Positions 7,768 through 16,673 of a DNA stretch of 64,000 nt are shown here, piece after piece (positions within the stretch are counted from its first letter, which is position 1; every line of letters begins with the position of its first letter). The position numbers and the translations under genes are program-made. The stretch is from an uncultured beta proteobacterium. GTDB taxonomy: Bacteria > Pseudomonadota > Gammaproteobacteria > Burkholderiales > Burkholderiaceae. The stretch spans positions 1 to 64,000 of the forward strand of contig CAIUOP010000027.1 in NCBI GenBank assembly GCA_903900805.1, written 5' to 3'. Below the pieces are notes generated by a model. That model had not been told where the DNA came from, made no database searches, and saw only the letters and a program-made list of their open reading frames with translations.

Positions 7768-9333
7768 CTACTTTAAGCTCACCTTATATGAGCGGCTGAC
7801 ACGTTCCCATTCGGCTGCTTCTTTTTGGAGGCTAAATTCAGTTAATGGGTGGCTATCAGTCCATTCTTTGGAGAGGCTAATATGAAAAGTAGCTTCATGC
7901 TCAGATACTTTCACTTTGGGTAGATCTGCATCACTTCTACCGCGGCATAAGGCCTGAGCTAAGCGCAAGCAAAATAACATCCGCCAATCATTAAACGCAG
8001 GGTTATTGGCTAGCTTGCCCAACTTTCCGGTATGCCCAATAAGGAGTGAAGCTAAACGAGCCTGATCGTTTTTAGAAAAGCCTGGCATATCTGCATTACC
8101 AGCAATATAGGCCGAATGCTTATGATAGCCATTATGAGAAATCGATAGGCCAATCTCATGAAGGCTGGCAGCCCACTGCAAAAGTGCAATATTGTCAGAC
8201 CTCTTTTCGCCTTCTGGCTTAGGTAACTGACTTAAAAACTCAACCGCTAAATTTCCAACACGAGCAGCCTGCTCTCGATCCACAGCATAACGCTGCATAA
8301 ACTGTTCTACGGTGACAAAGCGCATATCTTGATGCTGGGATCGGCCTAATAAGTCATATAAAACACCAATGCGAAGGGCTGCGTCAGTCACCTCCATGCT
8401 CTCGATCCCTAGCTCATCAAAAGCTGCCAACATAATTGCTAAACCACCTGGCCATACTGCCCTGCGGTCATCTTTTAAACCAATCAGCTCGACTTGACTC
8501 ACATGTTCATACTTCAATAGATGTTTTTTGAGTGCTTTTAAACCCTCTCGCGTGATGAGGCCACCTACCCCATTAACCCGACCCATAGACAAAGAATCCC
8601 CTTGTCCACTGAAATCGTTATTGGCTATTAATTCAGCTAAAGCTCTTGCAGTGCCAGATGAACCAATCACTTGGTTCCAGCCACTCTTCAAATAAGCGCC
8701 CGAGATCACCTGAATTTCTCTACGTGCTGCTAACTCTGCTTCTTTGAACGAATGGGCATCGATATTCCCATTCGGAAAAAAACGAATGCTATGAGAAACG
8801 CAGCCAATATAAAGACTTTCCATGAGCTTTGGCTCATAACCCTTACCGATAATAAATTCGGTAGAGCCGCCGCCAATATCGACTACCAATCGATTGCCTT
8901 GAACTGCCTGGACTTCATGCGCAGCGCCAATATAGATTAAGCGTGCCTCTTCAACACCGGCAATTACCTCAATTGGAAAACCTAGCGCTTTTTCAGCGTC
9001 TGCTACAAACTGAGAAGCATTTTTTGCAACACGAAGAGTATTGGTGGCAACAGCCCGAACATTGGTAGGATCAAAGCCGCGAATGCGCTCTCCAAAGCGA
9101 CGTATTGCTGTTAGTCCTCTTTCATATGCATCCGTATCTAAGAATTTCTTCTCGGTCAACCCGGCGGCAAGACGAACCGTCTCACGTAAGGTATCAATTG
9201 GTCGTAGTTGGGTACCCGAGGGTGTATTAACGGCTTGCGCCACTAATAAACGTAAGCTATTGGATCCAATATCAACCGCTGCAACGAGATCAGAGGAGTT
9301 TAATGCGGAGTCGGCTGTCAAATGATGTACCAA
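7768..9333 (-). CDS. ppx: Exopolyphosphatase / guanosine pentaphosphate phosphohydrolase
   Basis: A 521-residue ASKHA-fold phosphatase that removes terminal phosphate from polyphosphate. Phosphate-binding motifs are VDIGSNSLRLLVA (residue 20 on), the catalytic EEARLIYIGA segment, VVDIGGGSTEFIIG and GSSGTARAL. A C-terminal HD-like helical domain (LHEIGLSISHNGYHKHSAYI) is present, as in full-length Ppx/GppA. The start appears to be TTG; no ATG or GTG lies between it and the conserved core, and TTG at 9321 is an alternative. It lies 84 bases downstream of the small zinc-ribbon gene, so both may share that gene's putative PhoB-controlled promoter. It converges with olsB. Confidence 0.92.
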   Translation of the reverse strand: MVHHLTADSALNSSDLVAAVDIGSNSLRLLVAQAVNTPSGTQLRPIDTLRETVRLAAGLTEKKFLDTDAYERGLTAIRRFGERIRGFDPTNVRAVATNTLRVAKNASQFVADAEKALGFPIEVIAGVEEARLIYIGAAHEVQAVQGNRLVVDIGGGSTEFIIGKGYEPKLMESLYIGCVSHSIRFFPNGNIDAHSFKEAELAARREIQVISGAYLKSGWNQVIGSSGTARALAELIANNDFSGQGDSLSMGRVNGVGGLITREGLKALKKHLLKYEHVSQVELIGLKDDRRAVWPGGLAIMLAAFDELGIESMEVTDAALRIGVLYDLLGRSQHQDMRFVTVEQFMQRYAVDREQAARVGNLAVEFLSQLPKPEGEKRSDNIALLQWAASLHEIGLSISHNGYHKHSAYIAGNADMPGFSKNDQARLASLLIGHTGKLGKLANNPAFNDWRMLFCLRLAQALCRGRSDADLPKVKVSEHEATFHISLSKEWTDSHPLTEFSLQKEAAEWERVSRSYKVSLK

Positions 9334-9417
9334 TAAAATATGCTAAATGTATATGTCTATTTTATGTATAAAGCATGAGATTGACATGAAATCACGTCCA
9401 GCACTGCCGCTAAGGGC

Positions 9418-9630
9418 TTACACAGCTAAATTTTGTTCTGAACTTGAGCAGCTGACGCTGCCAAAGCTGCAAAAAATACAGCAATCTCCAGATTTTGGCT
9501 TGAGAATCAACTGGCATGATGGGCATCGATAGAGGTGCTGAGATGAGCCCTCAGGAATTTGGATGCTTTCAAGTCCAAGACAATGTGGACAGGTAATGGT
9601 GGAGTACTGATATGCGGTATTTTTAATCAC
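9418..9630 (-). CDS. Small zinc-ribbon protein with GDCCxFCS motif
   Basis: A 70-residue protein with two CxxC knuckles (CPHC at about 14-17, CPSC at about 36-39) and the hallmark GDCCIFCSFGSVSC (residues 48-61). The family is widespread and uncharacterised, and many members end GDCCVFCSYGxVxCPP. The Cys pattern supports metal binding, probably zinc. The start codon is GTG with no clear ribosome site, so the true start may differ by a few codons. A PhoB-box-like pair lies just upstream on the same strand, and ppx follows downstream. Its role in phosphate physiology is unknown; I assign none beyond likely metal binding. Confidence 0.75.
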   Translation of the reverse strand: MIKNTAYQYSTITCPHCLGLESIQIPEGSSQHLYRCPSCQLILKPKSGDCCIFCSFGSVSCSSSEQNLAV

Positions 9631-9640
9631 CTGGCAATAC

Positions 9641-9669
9641 TGAGCTAGAAATATGACCGCCTTGTGACA
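9641..9669 (-). promoter_or_regulatory. Putative PhoB box upstream of zinc-ribbon gene and ppx
   Basis: On the minus strand: TGTCACA-AGGC-GGTCATA-TTTC-TAGCTCA, with heptamers 11 bases apart and the first two close to the PhoB consensus. A weak -10 (TATTGC) follows at 9639-9634, very close to the annotated GTG. TGTCACAA recurs on the plus strand at 9692-9699, forming an inverted repeat with TTGTGACA at 9662-9669. Confidence 0.5.
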
Positions 9670-9742
9670 TCTATTAGCTACAACTTATTACTGTCACAAT
9701 TGCTTGCTAGCATTAAAGATTATCAATTCTGGCGCATAAAAA

Positions 9743-9943
9743 ATGAGCAAATACCAATACGAAGATGCGGTAAAACAGTTGCAAGAAACTGGGGCTATTG
9801 GACTTAATGATTTTAAGAGCCTGCCATACGAGGATCTTGTAGAGCTATTGGAAGAAATTAAAGTGTGGTGTCTCTATGCGAATGGAAAGATCGACAAACT
9901 CAGCAAAGAATCTAAAAAGAAGAAGAAAAAGAAAAAGGATTAA
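9743..9943 (+). CDS. Hypothetical 66-residue protein with poly-lysine tail
   Basis: An acidic, mostly helical body (YQYEDAVKQLQETGAIGLNDFKSLPYEDLVELLEEIKVWC) is followed by a Lys-rich tail that ends in eight Lys and an Asp. No signal peptide or membrane segment is visible. I do not recognise the family. The codon structure and exact fit between two genes (3 bases from the convergent phoR stop) support a real gene. The Lys tail could bind polyanions such as nucleic acid or polyphosphate, which would suit the neighbourhood (ppx, phoR), but this is speculation. There is no strong Shine-Dalgarno sequence. Confidence 0.6.
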   Translation: MSKYQYEDAVKQLQETGAIGLNDFKSLPYEDLVELLEEIKVWCLYANGKIDKLSKESKKKKKKKKD

Positions 9944-9946
9944 GGC

Positions 9947-11245
9947 TTAGGCTCCGACTCTCTCTTTTGGGAAGCGCAACATAAATGTGCTACCTTTACC
10001 TGGAGTACTTTCAATTAACAGCTGTGCTTGGTGGCGGTTTGCAATATGCTTAACAATAGCTAAACCTAATCCTGTGCCGCCAGTATCTCGAGATCTACTT
10101 CTATCTACCCGGTAAAAACGCTCAGTTAATCGTGATAAATGCTCTGCAGCAATACCAGGGCCTGTATCGCTAACAGCAAACTCACCCTGACCTTCAGCGT
10201 TCACATTCCAGGTCGCCTGTATGGATCCAATGTCCGGCGTATATCGAATTGCATTAGATACGAGATTACTAAATGCAGAAAGTACCTCTCGCTCATCACC
10301 CAATAAATCGTTGGGCGCAAGACATTCAAAATTGAGTGTATGTTTATCTTCTGATAAGGCCTGTGCATCATTCTTTAGTAAAGCCATAACCGTTTCAATT
10401 TTGATTGGTGCCATGCTAGCGGGTAGTGAATTTGCCTCCAAATTAGCCAGCGTTAATAAGTCTTCTACGAGGCTTTTCATTCTTTTGGCCTGAGACATCA
10501 TTAACTCAAAATACTGTTCTTGTTGCGCCTTATCCAGATCTAATGATTGAACCGTCTCTAGAAAACCCATCAGCACGGTGATTGGGGTTCGCATCTCATG
10601 CGAGACGTTGGCCACGAAATCGCGACGCATGGCATCAGCCTTCTGTAAATCCGTAATATCTTGCACTAATAATAGATGGCGGTTTTGGCCAAATGGGAAT
10701 GCTTGTAGCATCAGACTCAGACTGCTGTCTGCACCCATACGCTCTAACAGTAAGGGCTCGTCAAAAGTCCGTTTAACGAGGTACTGAACGAATTCAGGTC
10801 TGCGAATTAAAAAGTTAATCCGCTGCATGACATCGCGCTTGAAATTAAGCCCAAAGAAACGCTCTGCAATAGCATTGCACCACTCAATTTGGTCATTCTC
10901 ATCGAGCATCACAATGCCGTTTGGTGATGCCTGAAATGCCTCTATAAAGTGATCATGCTGTTGCTCGATTGTTCGAATCTTGAGCTTTAGATTACGCAAT
11001 AAGCGCTGAAGCCTAAAGAAGATTTCTTCCCAATAACCGCTAGGTAGGGACATATTCTCGACCGAATCATCGAGTGTGTGCTTCCTGAGGCGAGCTAAAT
11101 TGATATAGGAGTAAAGCAAAGGCACTGACACAATAGCAATACCTACAGCAATACTCCATGCATTGCCCCAATTTTCAGAAACGATATAGGCGCCTATAAA
11201 AGCTAAGCAAATGATGGTGGCAAAACGGGTTAAGGCGGAAATCAT
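9947..11245 (-). CDS. phoR: Phosphate regulon sensor histidine kinase PhoR
   Basis: A 432-residue membrane kinase. Two short transmembrane helices lie at about residues 5-48, followed by a charged linker and a PAS domain (about 97-200, FIEAFQASPNGIVMLDE). The HisKA box is VANVSHEMRTPITVLMGFLE with the phospho-His near residue 215. The HATPase domain carries DTGPGIAAEHL and GTGLGLAIVKHI. The absence of a large periplasmic sensor domain is normal for PhoR, which senses phosphate through PstSCAB-PhoU. It lies downstream of phoB with a 69-base gap holding a stem-loop, so its level may be set lower than that of PhoB. Confidence 0.95.
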   Translation of the reverse strand: MISALTRFATIICLAFIGAYIVSENWGNAWSIAVGIAIVSVPLLYSYINLARLRKHTLDDSVENMSLPSGYWEEIFFRLQRLLRNLKLKIRTIEQQHDHFIEAFQASPNGIVMLDENDQIEWCNAIAERFFGLNFKRDVMQRINFLIRRPEFVQYLVKRTFDEPLLLERMGADSSLSLMLQAFPFGQNRHLLLVQDITDLQKADAMRRDFVANVSHEMRTPITVLMGFLETVQSLDLDKAQQEQYFELMMSQAKRMKSLVEDLLTLANLEANSLPASMAPIKIETVMALLKNDAQALSEDKHTLNFECLAPNDLLGDEREVLSAFSNLVSNAIRYTPDIGSIQATWNVNAEGQGEFAVSDTGPGIAAEHLSRLTERFYRVDRSRSRDTGGTGLGLAIVKHIANRHQAQLLIESTPGKGSTFMLRFPKERVGA

Positions 11246-11281
11246 GCTGCAATCTTAGACTATCTCAAGAATGCATACAAA

Positions 11282-11304
11282 ATAACCCAAATTGCTTGGG
11301 TTAT
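11282..11304 (-). terminator. Stem-loop between phoB and phoR (possible attenuator)
   Basis: On the minus strand ATAACCCAA-GCAAT-TTGGGTTAT gives a perfect 9-bp stem with a 5-base loop, followed by TTTTG. It resembles a weak intrinsic terminator or a processing/stability hairpin. Partial read-through would give less phoR than phoB transcript. Confidence 0.5.
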
Positions 11305-11314
11305 CCCCTAATCC

Positions 11315-12028
11315 CTAGGTCTCGGTTGGTGTTTTGGTAATTCGGTAGCCGCTACCCCTCACGGTCTCGATATACCGATCACAGTCGACAGGCACTAGAG
11401 CCGCACGCAAGCGCTTGATATGCACATCTACGGTACGCTCTTCAATATAGACCTCATTACCCCAGACTTTATCTAACAGGTTTTCACGAGAATGGACTCG
11501 CTCTGGATTTGCCATAAAGTACTGCAAGAGCCGGTATTCAGTTGGTCCTAAGGAAATCGGCTTAGGATCGTGGTCAGGCCACACTGCAAAGACACGATGC
11601 GCACTAGGATCCATTTTTATAGGCCCCAGAGTTAGCGGCCCAGTATGCTCGATAGGGGTTTGCCGACGCAGTAATGCTCTTACTCGAGCAACCAATTCTT
11701 TCGGGGAAAACGGCTTAGTAACGTAGTCATCTGCACCAGAATCAAGGCCGGATACTTTATCCATTTCCTCGCTCTTGGCCGTTAGCATCAAAATGGGTAG
11801 GCCACGGGTTCTCTCATTTGCCTTAAGCTCTTTGGCAAACTGAACTCCAGACTTGCCAGGCAGCATCCAGTCCAAAATCAACAAACTAGGCAAACTGTCC
11901 TTCATGAGGCTTAAGGCGACCTCAGTTTGCATCGCCCTTTCTACCTCATAACCAGCATGAGTTAAGTTAATCGCAATTAATTCAGCGATTGATGGCTCAT
12001 CCTCAACAATGAGTATTCGATGAGTCAT
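11315..12028 (-). CDS. phoB: Phosphate regulon response regulator PhoB
   Basis: A 237-residue OmpR-type regulator. The receiver domain (1-120) has EDEPSI, the phospho-acceptor Asp in LILDWMLPGKSG (about residue 54), LTAK and the conserved KPF. The winged-helix DNA-binding domain (about 135-232) includes GPTEYRLLQYFMANPERVHSRENLLDKVWG and the recognition helix region VDVHIKRLRAAL. It should bind 11-base-spaced direct repeats; several such arrays are in this window. It is encoded 13 bases after phoU in the pst-pho operon. Confidence 0.97.
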   Translation of the reverse strand: MTHRILIVEDEPSIAELIAINLTHAGYEVERAMQTEVALSLMKDSLPSLLILDWMLPGKSGVQFAKELKANERTRGLPILMLTAKSEEMDKVSGLDSGADDYVTKPFSPKELVARVRALLRRQTPIEHTGPLTLGPIKMDPSAHRVFAVWPDHDPKPISLGPTEYRLLQYFMANPERVHSRENLLDKVWGNEVYIEERTVDVHIKRLRAALVPVDCDRYIETVRGSGYRITKTPTET

Positions 12029-12041
12029 TTCTTATCTCGAT

Positions 12042-12749
12042 TTATTGCTTATTGGCTTCACGAACTAAATCCTCATGGGGCATATGACGCACATCAGACC
12101 CCTTGGCAATATAGATCACAAATTCAGCAATATTCTTAGCATGATCACCAATGCGCTCAATGGCTTTGGCAATAGTTAGCATGTCTAGACCAGTAGTAAT
12201 CGTATGTGGATCTTCCATCATATAAGTAATCAGCTTGCGTACAAATGCCCTAAACTCTTCGTCAATCTGGCGATCTTCTTGCACAACTTCTGCCGCTGCC
12301 ACTGTATCTAAACGGGCAAAAGCATCTAAACTGCGACGCAGTAAAGAAATTGCCATTTGCCCAGATAAACGAATTTCTGCAACATTAATATTGTTGGGCA
12401 CACCAGATTCGATCAGACGCTTGGTACGCTTAGCAACCCGTTCGGCTTCATCGCCAGCGCGTTCTAGATTGGTAATCGCCTTTGAGACAGCCATGACAAG
12501 GCGTAAGTCCCGTGCGGTAGGCTGTCTACGTGCAATGAGTTCGGTGCAGGCTGAATCAATTTGAATCTCTAGGTCATTAACCTGCTTTTCGTTCTCAATG
12601 ACAATATTACAAGTATCAATGTCCATCTGTGTAAATGCACGCATTGCTGTAGCAATTTGTGACTCTACAAGTCCACCCATTTCTAGAAGACGGCTGGAGA
12701 GGGAGTTTAAATCGGCATCAAATTGTGATGATAGGTGTTTATCTGGCAT
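12042..12749 (-). CDS. phoU: Phosphate transport system regulator PhoU
   Basis: A 235-residue all-helical protein with two PhoU repeats, each with the E/D-rich metal-binding stretch (AITNLERAGDEAERVAKR and AKAIERIGDHAKNIAEF). It links PstSCAB to PhoR and represses the regulon in high phosphate. I start it at ATG 12749, which has GGAG at good spacing (GGAGACACTAATG), rather than the TTG at 12761 in the ORF track. It is translated right after pstB. Confidence 0.96.
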   Translation of the reverse strand: MPDKHLSSQFDADLNSLSSRLLEMGGLVESQIATAMRAFTQMDIDTCNIVIENEKQVNDLEIQIDSACTELIARRQPTARDLRLVMAVSKAITNLERAGDEAERVAKRTKRLIESGVPNNINVAEIRLSGQMAISLLRRSLDAFARLDTVAAAEVVQEDRQIDEEFRAFVRKLITYMMEDPHTITTGLDMLTIAKAIERIGDHAKNIAEFVIYIAKGSDVRHMPHEDLVREANKQ

Positions 12750-12761
12750 TAGTGTCTCCAA

Positions 12762-13610
12762 TTAACCGAAGCGGCCGGTGATGTAATCTTCTGTTTCTTT
12801 ACGCTTGGGCTTAATAAATATTTCATCTGTTTTACCGTATTCAACCAAACTACCAAGATACATATAAGCAGTGTAATCGGATACGCGCGCTGCCTGCTGC
12901 ATATTGTGGGTCACAATGGCAATGGTGTACTCATGCTTGAGTTCATTAATCAACTCCTCGATTTTTCCTGTCGAAATAGGATCCAATGCCGAGGTAGGCT
13001 CATCGAGAAGCATCACTGAAGGCTTTACAGCTACGCTACGAGCGATACAAAGACGTTGCTGCTGCCCTCCAGAGAGTGACAAACCACTTTGGTTTAGTTT
13101 ATCTTTGGCTTCATTCCACAGGGCTGCCTTATTAAGGGCCCATTCAACGCGCTCATCCATTTCAGAGCGAGACAGTCTTTCATAGAGGCGTACACCAAAA
13201 GCAATATTTTCATAGATAGACATTGGGAATGGAGTCGGCTTTTGAAAAACCATGCCAATACGTGAGCGCAGCAAGTTTAAGTCCTGATCTGGCTCAAGAA
13301 TATTTTGGCCATAAAATTTGATTTCCCCTTCAGCACGCTGACCAGGATACAAGTCATACATACGATTCAAGGTTCTGAGCAGTGTAGATTTACCGCAACC
13401 TGAAGGGCCGATAAATGCAGTCACCTTACCTTGCTCAATATCAAGATTAATATCTTTTAAGCCCTGGAATGAGCCATAGAAAAAATTAAGATTTCTAACT
13501 TCAAGAGCATTGATAGCAACCTGGTCTGATTGTTGATCTGTTGTTTCCACTTTACCTCCTTGACTATCAATCTGATTTAAGTCAAAAACTGTTTTCATAT
13601 TACTCATCAT
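12762..13610 (-). CDS. pstB: Phosphate ABC transporter ATP-binding protein PstB
   Basis: A 282-residue ABC ATPase. Walker A is GPSGCGKST, the signature is [14 protein letters not shown], Walker B is [13 protein letters not shown] and the switch His is in IVTHNMQQA. The N-terminal extension of about 30 residues before the core [11 protein letters not shown] is slightly long; in-frame ATG codons at the second and fifth codons are alternatives. Its ATG overlaps the pstA stop (ATGA). It drives phosphate import through PstA-PstC. Confidence 0.97.
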   Translation of the reverse strand: MMSNMKTVFDLNQIDSQGGKVETTDQQSDQVAINALEVRNLNFFYGSFQGLKDINLDIEQGKVTAFIGPSGCGKSTLLRTLNRMYDLYPGQRAEGEIKFYGQNILEPDQDLNLLRSRIGMVFQKPTPFPMSIYENIAFGVRLYERLSRSEMDERVEWALNKAALWNEAKDKLNQSGLSLSGGQQQRLCIARSVAVKPSVMLLDEPTSALDPISTGKIEELINELKHEYTIAIVTHNMQQAARVSDYTAYMYLGSLVEYGKTDEIFIKPKRKETEDYITGRFG

Positions 13611-14473
13611 GCCTGAACCTTTTCACGGAAAACTACTCGCGCCAAAATATTTAAGCCGAGCACAGCAAATGTAATTAATAAGGCGGCAGCCCAGGCTAAA
13701 TCAACCCAGTTATCGTATGGACTCATTGCAAACTGGAAGATGACTACTGGCAAGTTAGCCATTGGCGCATTCATATTGGTTGAGAAGAACTGATTATTTA
13801 ACGCAGTAAATAATAATGGTGCTGTTTCGCCACTGACGCGTGCTAAAGCCAATAAGATACCGGTGATAACACCGCTCTGGGCTGCGCGCAAAGTAATCAT
13901 AAATGCGACCTTCCACTTCGGCGTACCCAATGCATATGCAGCTTCGCGCAAGCTTCCTGGGACCAGTCTTAACATGTTTTCTGTGGTTCTCACTACAACT
14001 GGTATCGCAATGAGAGCCAAGGCAATTGTCCCAGCCCAGCCAGAGAAGTGGCGCACTTGAGCCACTACCAAGGCATAGACAAATAACCCAATCACAATAG
14101 AAGGCGCTGAAAGCATGATATCTGTTACAAAACGCGTAACAGCGGCAACCTTGCTTCTGTCGCCATACTCCGAAAGATACAGACCGGCTAAGACGCCGAT
14201 TGGAGTGCTAATCAAAGTACAACACCCAACCAAAAGTAAGCTTCCGACGATAGCATTTGCTAAACCGCCGCCTTCAGAGCCAGGCGCTGGAGTGCTATGT
14301 GTAAATACATCAAGACTAATTGATGAGAAGCCTTTGATGAACAGGACGCTCAAAATCCACAGCAAAAACAACATACCAAGCGTCATCGCAAGCGTAGATA
14401 AAACGAGGCCTATTTTATTTGCACGCTTACGCTTAGCAAATAGATCTGGGTTAATGTTGGAAAAATTACTCAT
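13607..14473 (-). CDS. pstA: Phosphate ABC transporter permease PstA
   Basis: A 288-residue inner-membrane permease with six predicted helices and the ABC-contact EAA-type loop [18 protein letters not shown] start at ATG 14473, whose ATGA overlaps the pstC stop codon; the longer ORF-track start would lie inside pstC. Together with PstC it forms the phosphate channel. Confidence 0.96.
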   Translation of the reverse strand: MSNFSNINPDLFAKRKRANKIGLVLSTLAMTLGMLFLLWILSVLFIKGFSSISLDVFTHSTPAPGSEGGGLANAIVGSLLLVGCCTLISTPIGVLAGLYLSEYGDRSKVAAVTRFVTDIMLSAPSIVIGLFVYALVVAQVRHFSGWAGTIALALIAIPVVVRTTENMLRLVPGSLREAAYALGTPKWKVAFMITLRAAQSGVITGILLALARVSGETAPLLFTALNNQFFSTNMNAPMANLPVVIFQFAMSPYDNWVDLAWAAALLITFAVLGLNILARVVFREKVQA

Positions 14474-15456
14474 GTTTTTAGGCCCTGTCTCTTCTCCATA
14501 TTGATGAGCATCCATTTTGCGATCGCTAGAACAATAAAGGTGATCATAAAGAGGGCAAGACCCAAGGCGAATAAGGAGGAGTAGTGAGGACCCAATTCGG
14601 CCTCACCAAATTCATTAGCTAGGGTTGAGGCAATTGAATTTCCTGGCGCAAATAAAGAGGCTGACAGGCGATGTGCGTTTCCGATCACAAAGGTAACGGC
14701 CATAGTTTCACCAAGCGCCCTACCTAATCCGAGCATGATTCCGCCAATAACACCAGCCTTGGTGTAGGGAAGTACGACATTTCTGACTACCTCCCAAGTG
14801 GTGCAGCCGATACCATATGCTGATTCTTTTAGAACTGGAGGAACAATATCAAATACATCACGCATAACAGAAGCAATGAAAGGCAAAATCATCATTGCCA
14901 AAATCAATCCAGCACAAAGAATACCGATTCCATTAAAAGCCCCAGAAAATAAAATTCCTAGGCCTGGAATTTGCCCCAATGTGCCTGCCAAGGCTGGTTG
15001 AATATAGTCAGCGAAGATGGGAGCAAAGATAAATAGACCAAACATGCCGTAAATAATCGAGGGTACAGCAGCTAATAACTCTACCGCTGTGCCTAGTGGT
15101 CTACGCAATACATTTGGACATAGCTCTGTTAAAAATACAGCAATACCAAAACTCAGAGGCACTGCAATTAATAAGGCAATCAGCGATGTTGCTAGCGTTC
15201 CATAAATCGCAATCAGACCACCGAATTCTCCGTTGATGATATCCCATTCACTAGTAAAGAAAAAACCAACTCCAAATTTATTCAGGGCCGGCCATGCATT
15301 GATAACGAGTGAAACAATAATACCGAGCAAGGCTATGAGTACAGAAAGCGCAAAAAATTGAGTAATTGCATAAAACAAGAAATCTTGTATACGCTGTAAT
15401 TTTGCAATCCTCGTGGCTTGCTGCGTCGGCGCTGAATGGGACTGTGTGATATCCAT
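14470..15456 (-). CDS. pstC: Phosphate ABC transporter permease PstC
   Basis: A 328-residue permease with multiple membrane helices. A polar N-terminus ([17 protein letters not shown]) precedes the first helix, and the EAA-type loop [22 protein letters not shown] is clear. It is the first permease gene after pstS, separated by an 83-base gap with a strong stem-loop. It pairs with PstA. Confidence 0.96.
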   Translation of the reverse strand: MDITQSHSAPTQQATRIAKLQRIQDFLFYAITQFFALSVLIALLGIIVSLVINAWPALNKFGVGFFFTSEWDIINGEFGGLIAIYGTLATSLIALLIAVPLSFGIAVFLTELCPNVLRRPLGTAVELLAAVPSIIYGMFGLFIFAPIFADYIQPALAGTLGQIPGLGILFSGAFNGIGILCAGLILAMMILPFIASVMRDVFDIVPPVLKESAYGIGCTTWEVVRNVVLPYTKAGVIGGIMLGLGRALGETMAVTFVIGNAHRLSASLFAPGNSIASTLANEFGEAELGPHYSSLFALGLALFMITFIVLAIAKWMLINMEKRQGLKT

Positions 15457-15477
15457 ATTTGGCTTATTTCAATATTG

Positions 15478-15506
15478 AAACAGCCCCACAATCTGTGGAG
15501 CTGTTT
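15478..15506 (-). other. Strong stem-loop between pstS and pstC
   Basis: On the minus strand AAACAGCTCCACA-GAT-TGTGGGGCTGTTT forms a 13-bp stem with one G-T pair and a 3-base loop. No T-run follows. Such hairpins after a binding-protein gene commonly stabilise the upstream mRNA segment and allow more PstS than permease to be made. That role is inferred. Confidence 0.65.
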
Positions 15507-15539
15507 ATTAGTGAATGATTAAAAGATAATCATCAAACC

Positions 15540-16562
15540 TTATTTAGTTGCAACCTTTGTGAATACATTCTTACGAATAAAATCAGTTGTGCTATCAGGC
15601 ATTGGAACATAATCTAATTCTGCAGCCATCTTTTTGCCATCCTTGAAGGCGAAGTCAAAGAACTTGATGACTTCAGCAGCATTCGTCTTGTTGTCTGGGT
15701 TCTTGTACAAGAGGATGAAAGAGGCGCCGCTGATTGGCCATGACTTAGCTCCAGAAGCATTGGTAATAAATGTACCCATACCAGGAATCTTTGCCCAATC
15801 TGTGCCAGCTGCAGCTGCAGCAAATGTTTCATCGTCAGCCGCTACGAAGTTGCCATCCTTATTTTTCATAGAGATGGTAGTCATTTTATTTTTCTTAGCG
15901 TATGCATATTCAACGTAACCAACAGAGTTCTTTACTCGGGTAACGTTTGCAGCAACTCCTTCGTTACCTTTACCGCCAACTGAAGAAGCAGCAGGCCATT
16001 TAACTGCAGCACCAGCACCCACAGCATCTTTCCACAAGGCACTTACTTTTGCTAAGTAATCAGTAAAAATAGCTGTAGTACCAGATCCATCGGCACGGTG
16101 AATAACGGTAATTGGGCCAGAAGGAATCTTCACACCTGGGTTCATGATGGCGATACGCTTATCACCCCAATCGGAAATGATGCCTTGGAAGATATCAGCC
16201 AAGGTTGGGCCATCTAATTTGATTTCACCTGGTTTAACGCCATCCACGTTAATCACTGGCACTACACCGCCAATAATTGCTGGGAACTGAACCATGCCAT
16301 CTTTTTCTAAATCTTCAAATTTAACTGGATTGTCGGTTGCACCGAAATCAACAGTCTTTGCCTTGATTTGCTTGATACCACCAGATGAACCGATCGATTG
16401 ATAGTTTAAGTTAGAACCTGTTTTTGCCTTGTAGGCTTCAGCCCACTTTGCGTAGATTGGATATGGGAAGGTTGCTCCAGCACCAGTCATATCTGCAGCG
16501 ATTGTGGCTGTAGAAAGTGAAATAGCGCTAATTACTAGTGCTTTTTTCAAAAAAGATTGCAT
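15540..16562 (-). CDS. pstS: Periplasmic phosphate-binding protein PstS
   Basis: A 340-residue binding protein with a signal peptide (MQSFLKKALVISAISLSTATIA before ADM). Phosphate-contact segments are GAGATFPYPIYAKW, IGSSGGIKQI, VDFGATDNPV and HRADGSGTTAIFTDYL. It has AAAGGA before the ATG. It leads the pstSCAB-phoU-phoBR operon and carries its own PhoB-box-like array upstream. It delivers phosphate to PstCA. Confidence 0.97.
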   Translation of the reverse strand: MQSFLKKALVISAISLSTATIAADMTGAGATFPYPIYAKWAEAYKAKTGSNLNYQSIGSSGGIKQIKAKTVDFGATDNPVKFEDLEKDGMVQFPAIIGGVVPVINVDGVKPGEIKLDGPTLADIFQGIISDWGDKRIAIMNPGVKIPSGPITVIHRADGSGTTAIFTDYLAKVSALWKDAVGAGAAVKWPAASSVGGKGNEGVAANVTRVKNSVGYVEYAYAKKNKMTTISMKNKDGNFVAADDETFAAAAAGTDWAKIPGMGTFITNASGAKSWPISGASFILLYKNPDNKTNAAEVIKFFDFAFKDGKKMAAELDYVPMPDSTTDFIRKNVFTKVATK

Positions 16563-16611
16563 TTGATCGGTCCTTTAATAGGGATAACGCAACATTGCGA
16601 TATTAGGACGA

Positions 16612-16640
16612 TAGAACTGAAAGATTACAGTTTGATGACA
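16612..16640 (-). promoter_or_regulatory. Putative PhoB box upstream of pstS
   Basis: On the minus strand TGTCATC-AAAC-TGTAATC-TTTC-AGTTCTA, with heptamer starts 11 bases apart; the first two fit the PhoB consensus well. TAATAT (16605-16600) is a possible -10. Its place before pstS is where a PhoB site is expected in most proteobacteria. Confidence 0.75.
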
Positions 16641-16644
16641 TAGT

Positions 16645-16664
16645 AAAAAGCCCTCATTTGAGGG
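16645..16664 (-). terminator. Intrinsic terminator after alkaline phosphatase gene
   Basis: On the minus strand CCCTC-AAAT-GAGGG followed by CTTTTT, 10 bases after the phoA stop codon. The stem is short but perfect with a good T-run. It would separate the ftsH/glmM/phoA transcript from pstS, whose PhoB array starts immediately after it. Confidence 0.75.
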
Positions 16665-16673
16665 TTCTAGGGG

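Noticed and set aside
9334-9400. TGTCAAT-like sequence directly upstream of ppx as a PhoB box
   Set aside because: Only one fair heptamer is present and the 11-base partner does not match; the site upstream of the zinc-ribbon gene is better.
9347-9532. Plus-strand 61-residue ORF
   Set aside because: It overlaps the Cys-rich minus-strand gene, which has clear family motifs. The plus-strand product has no recognisable features.
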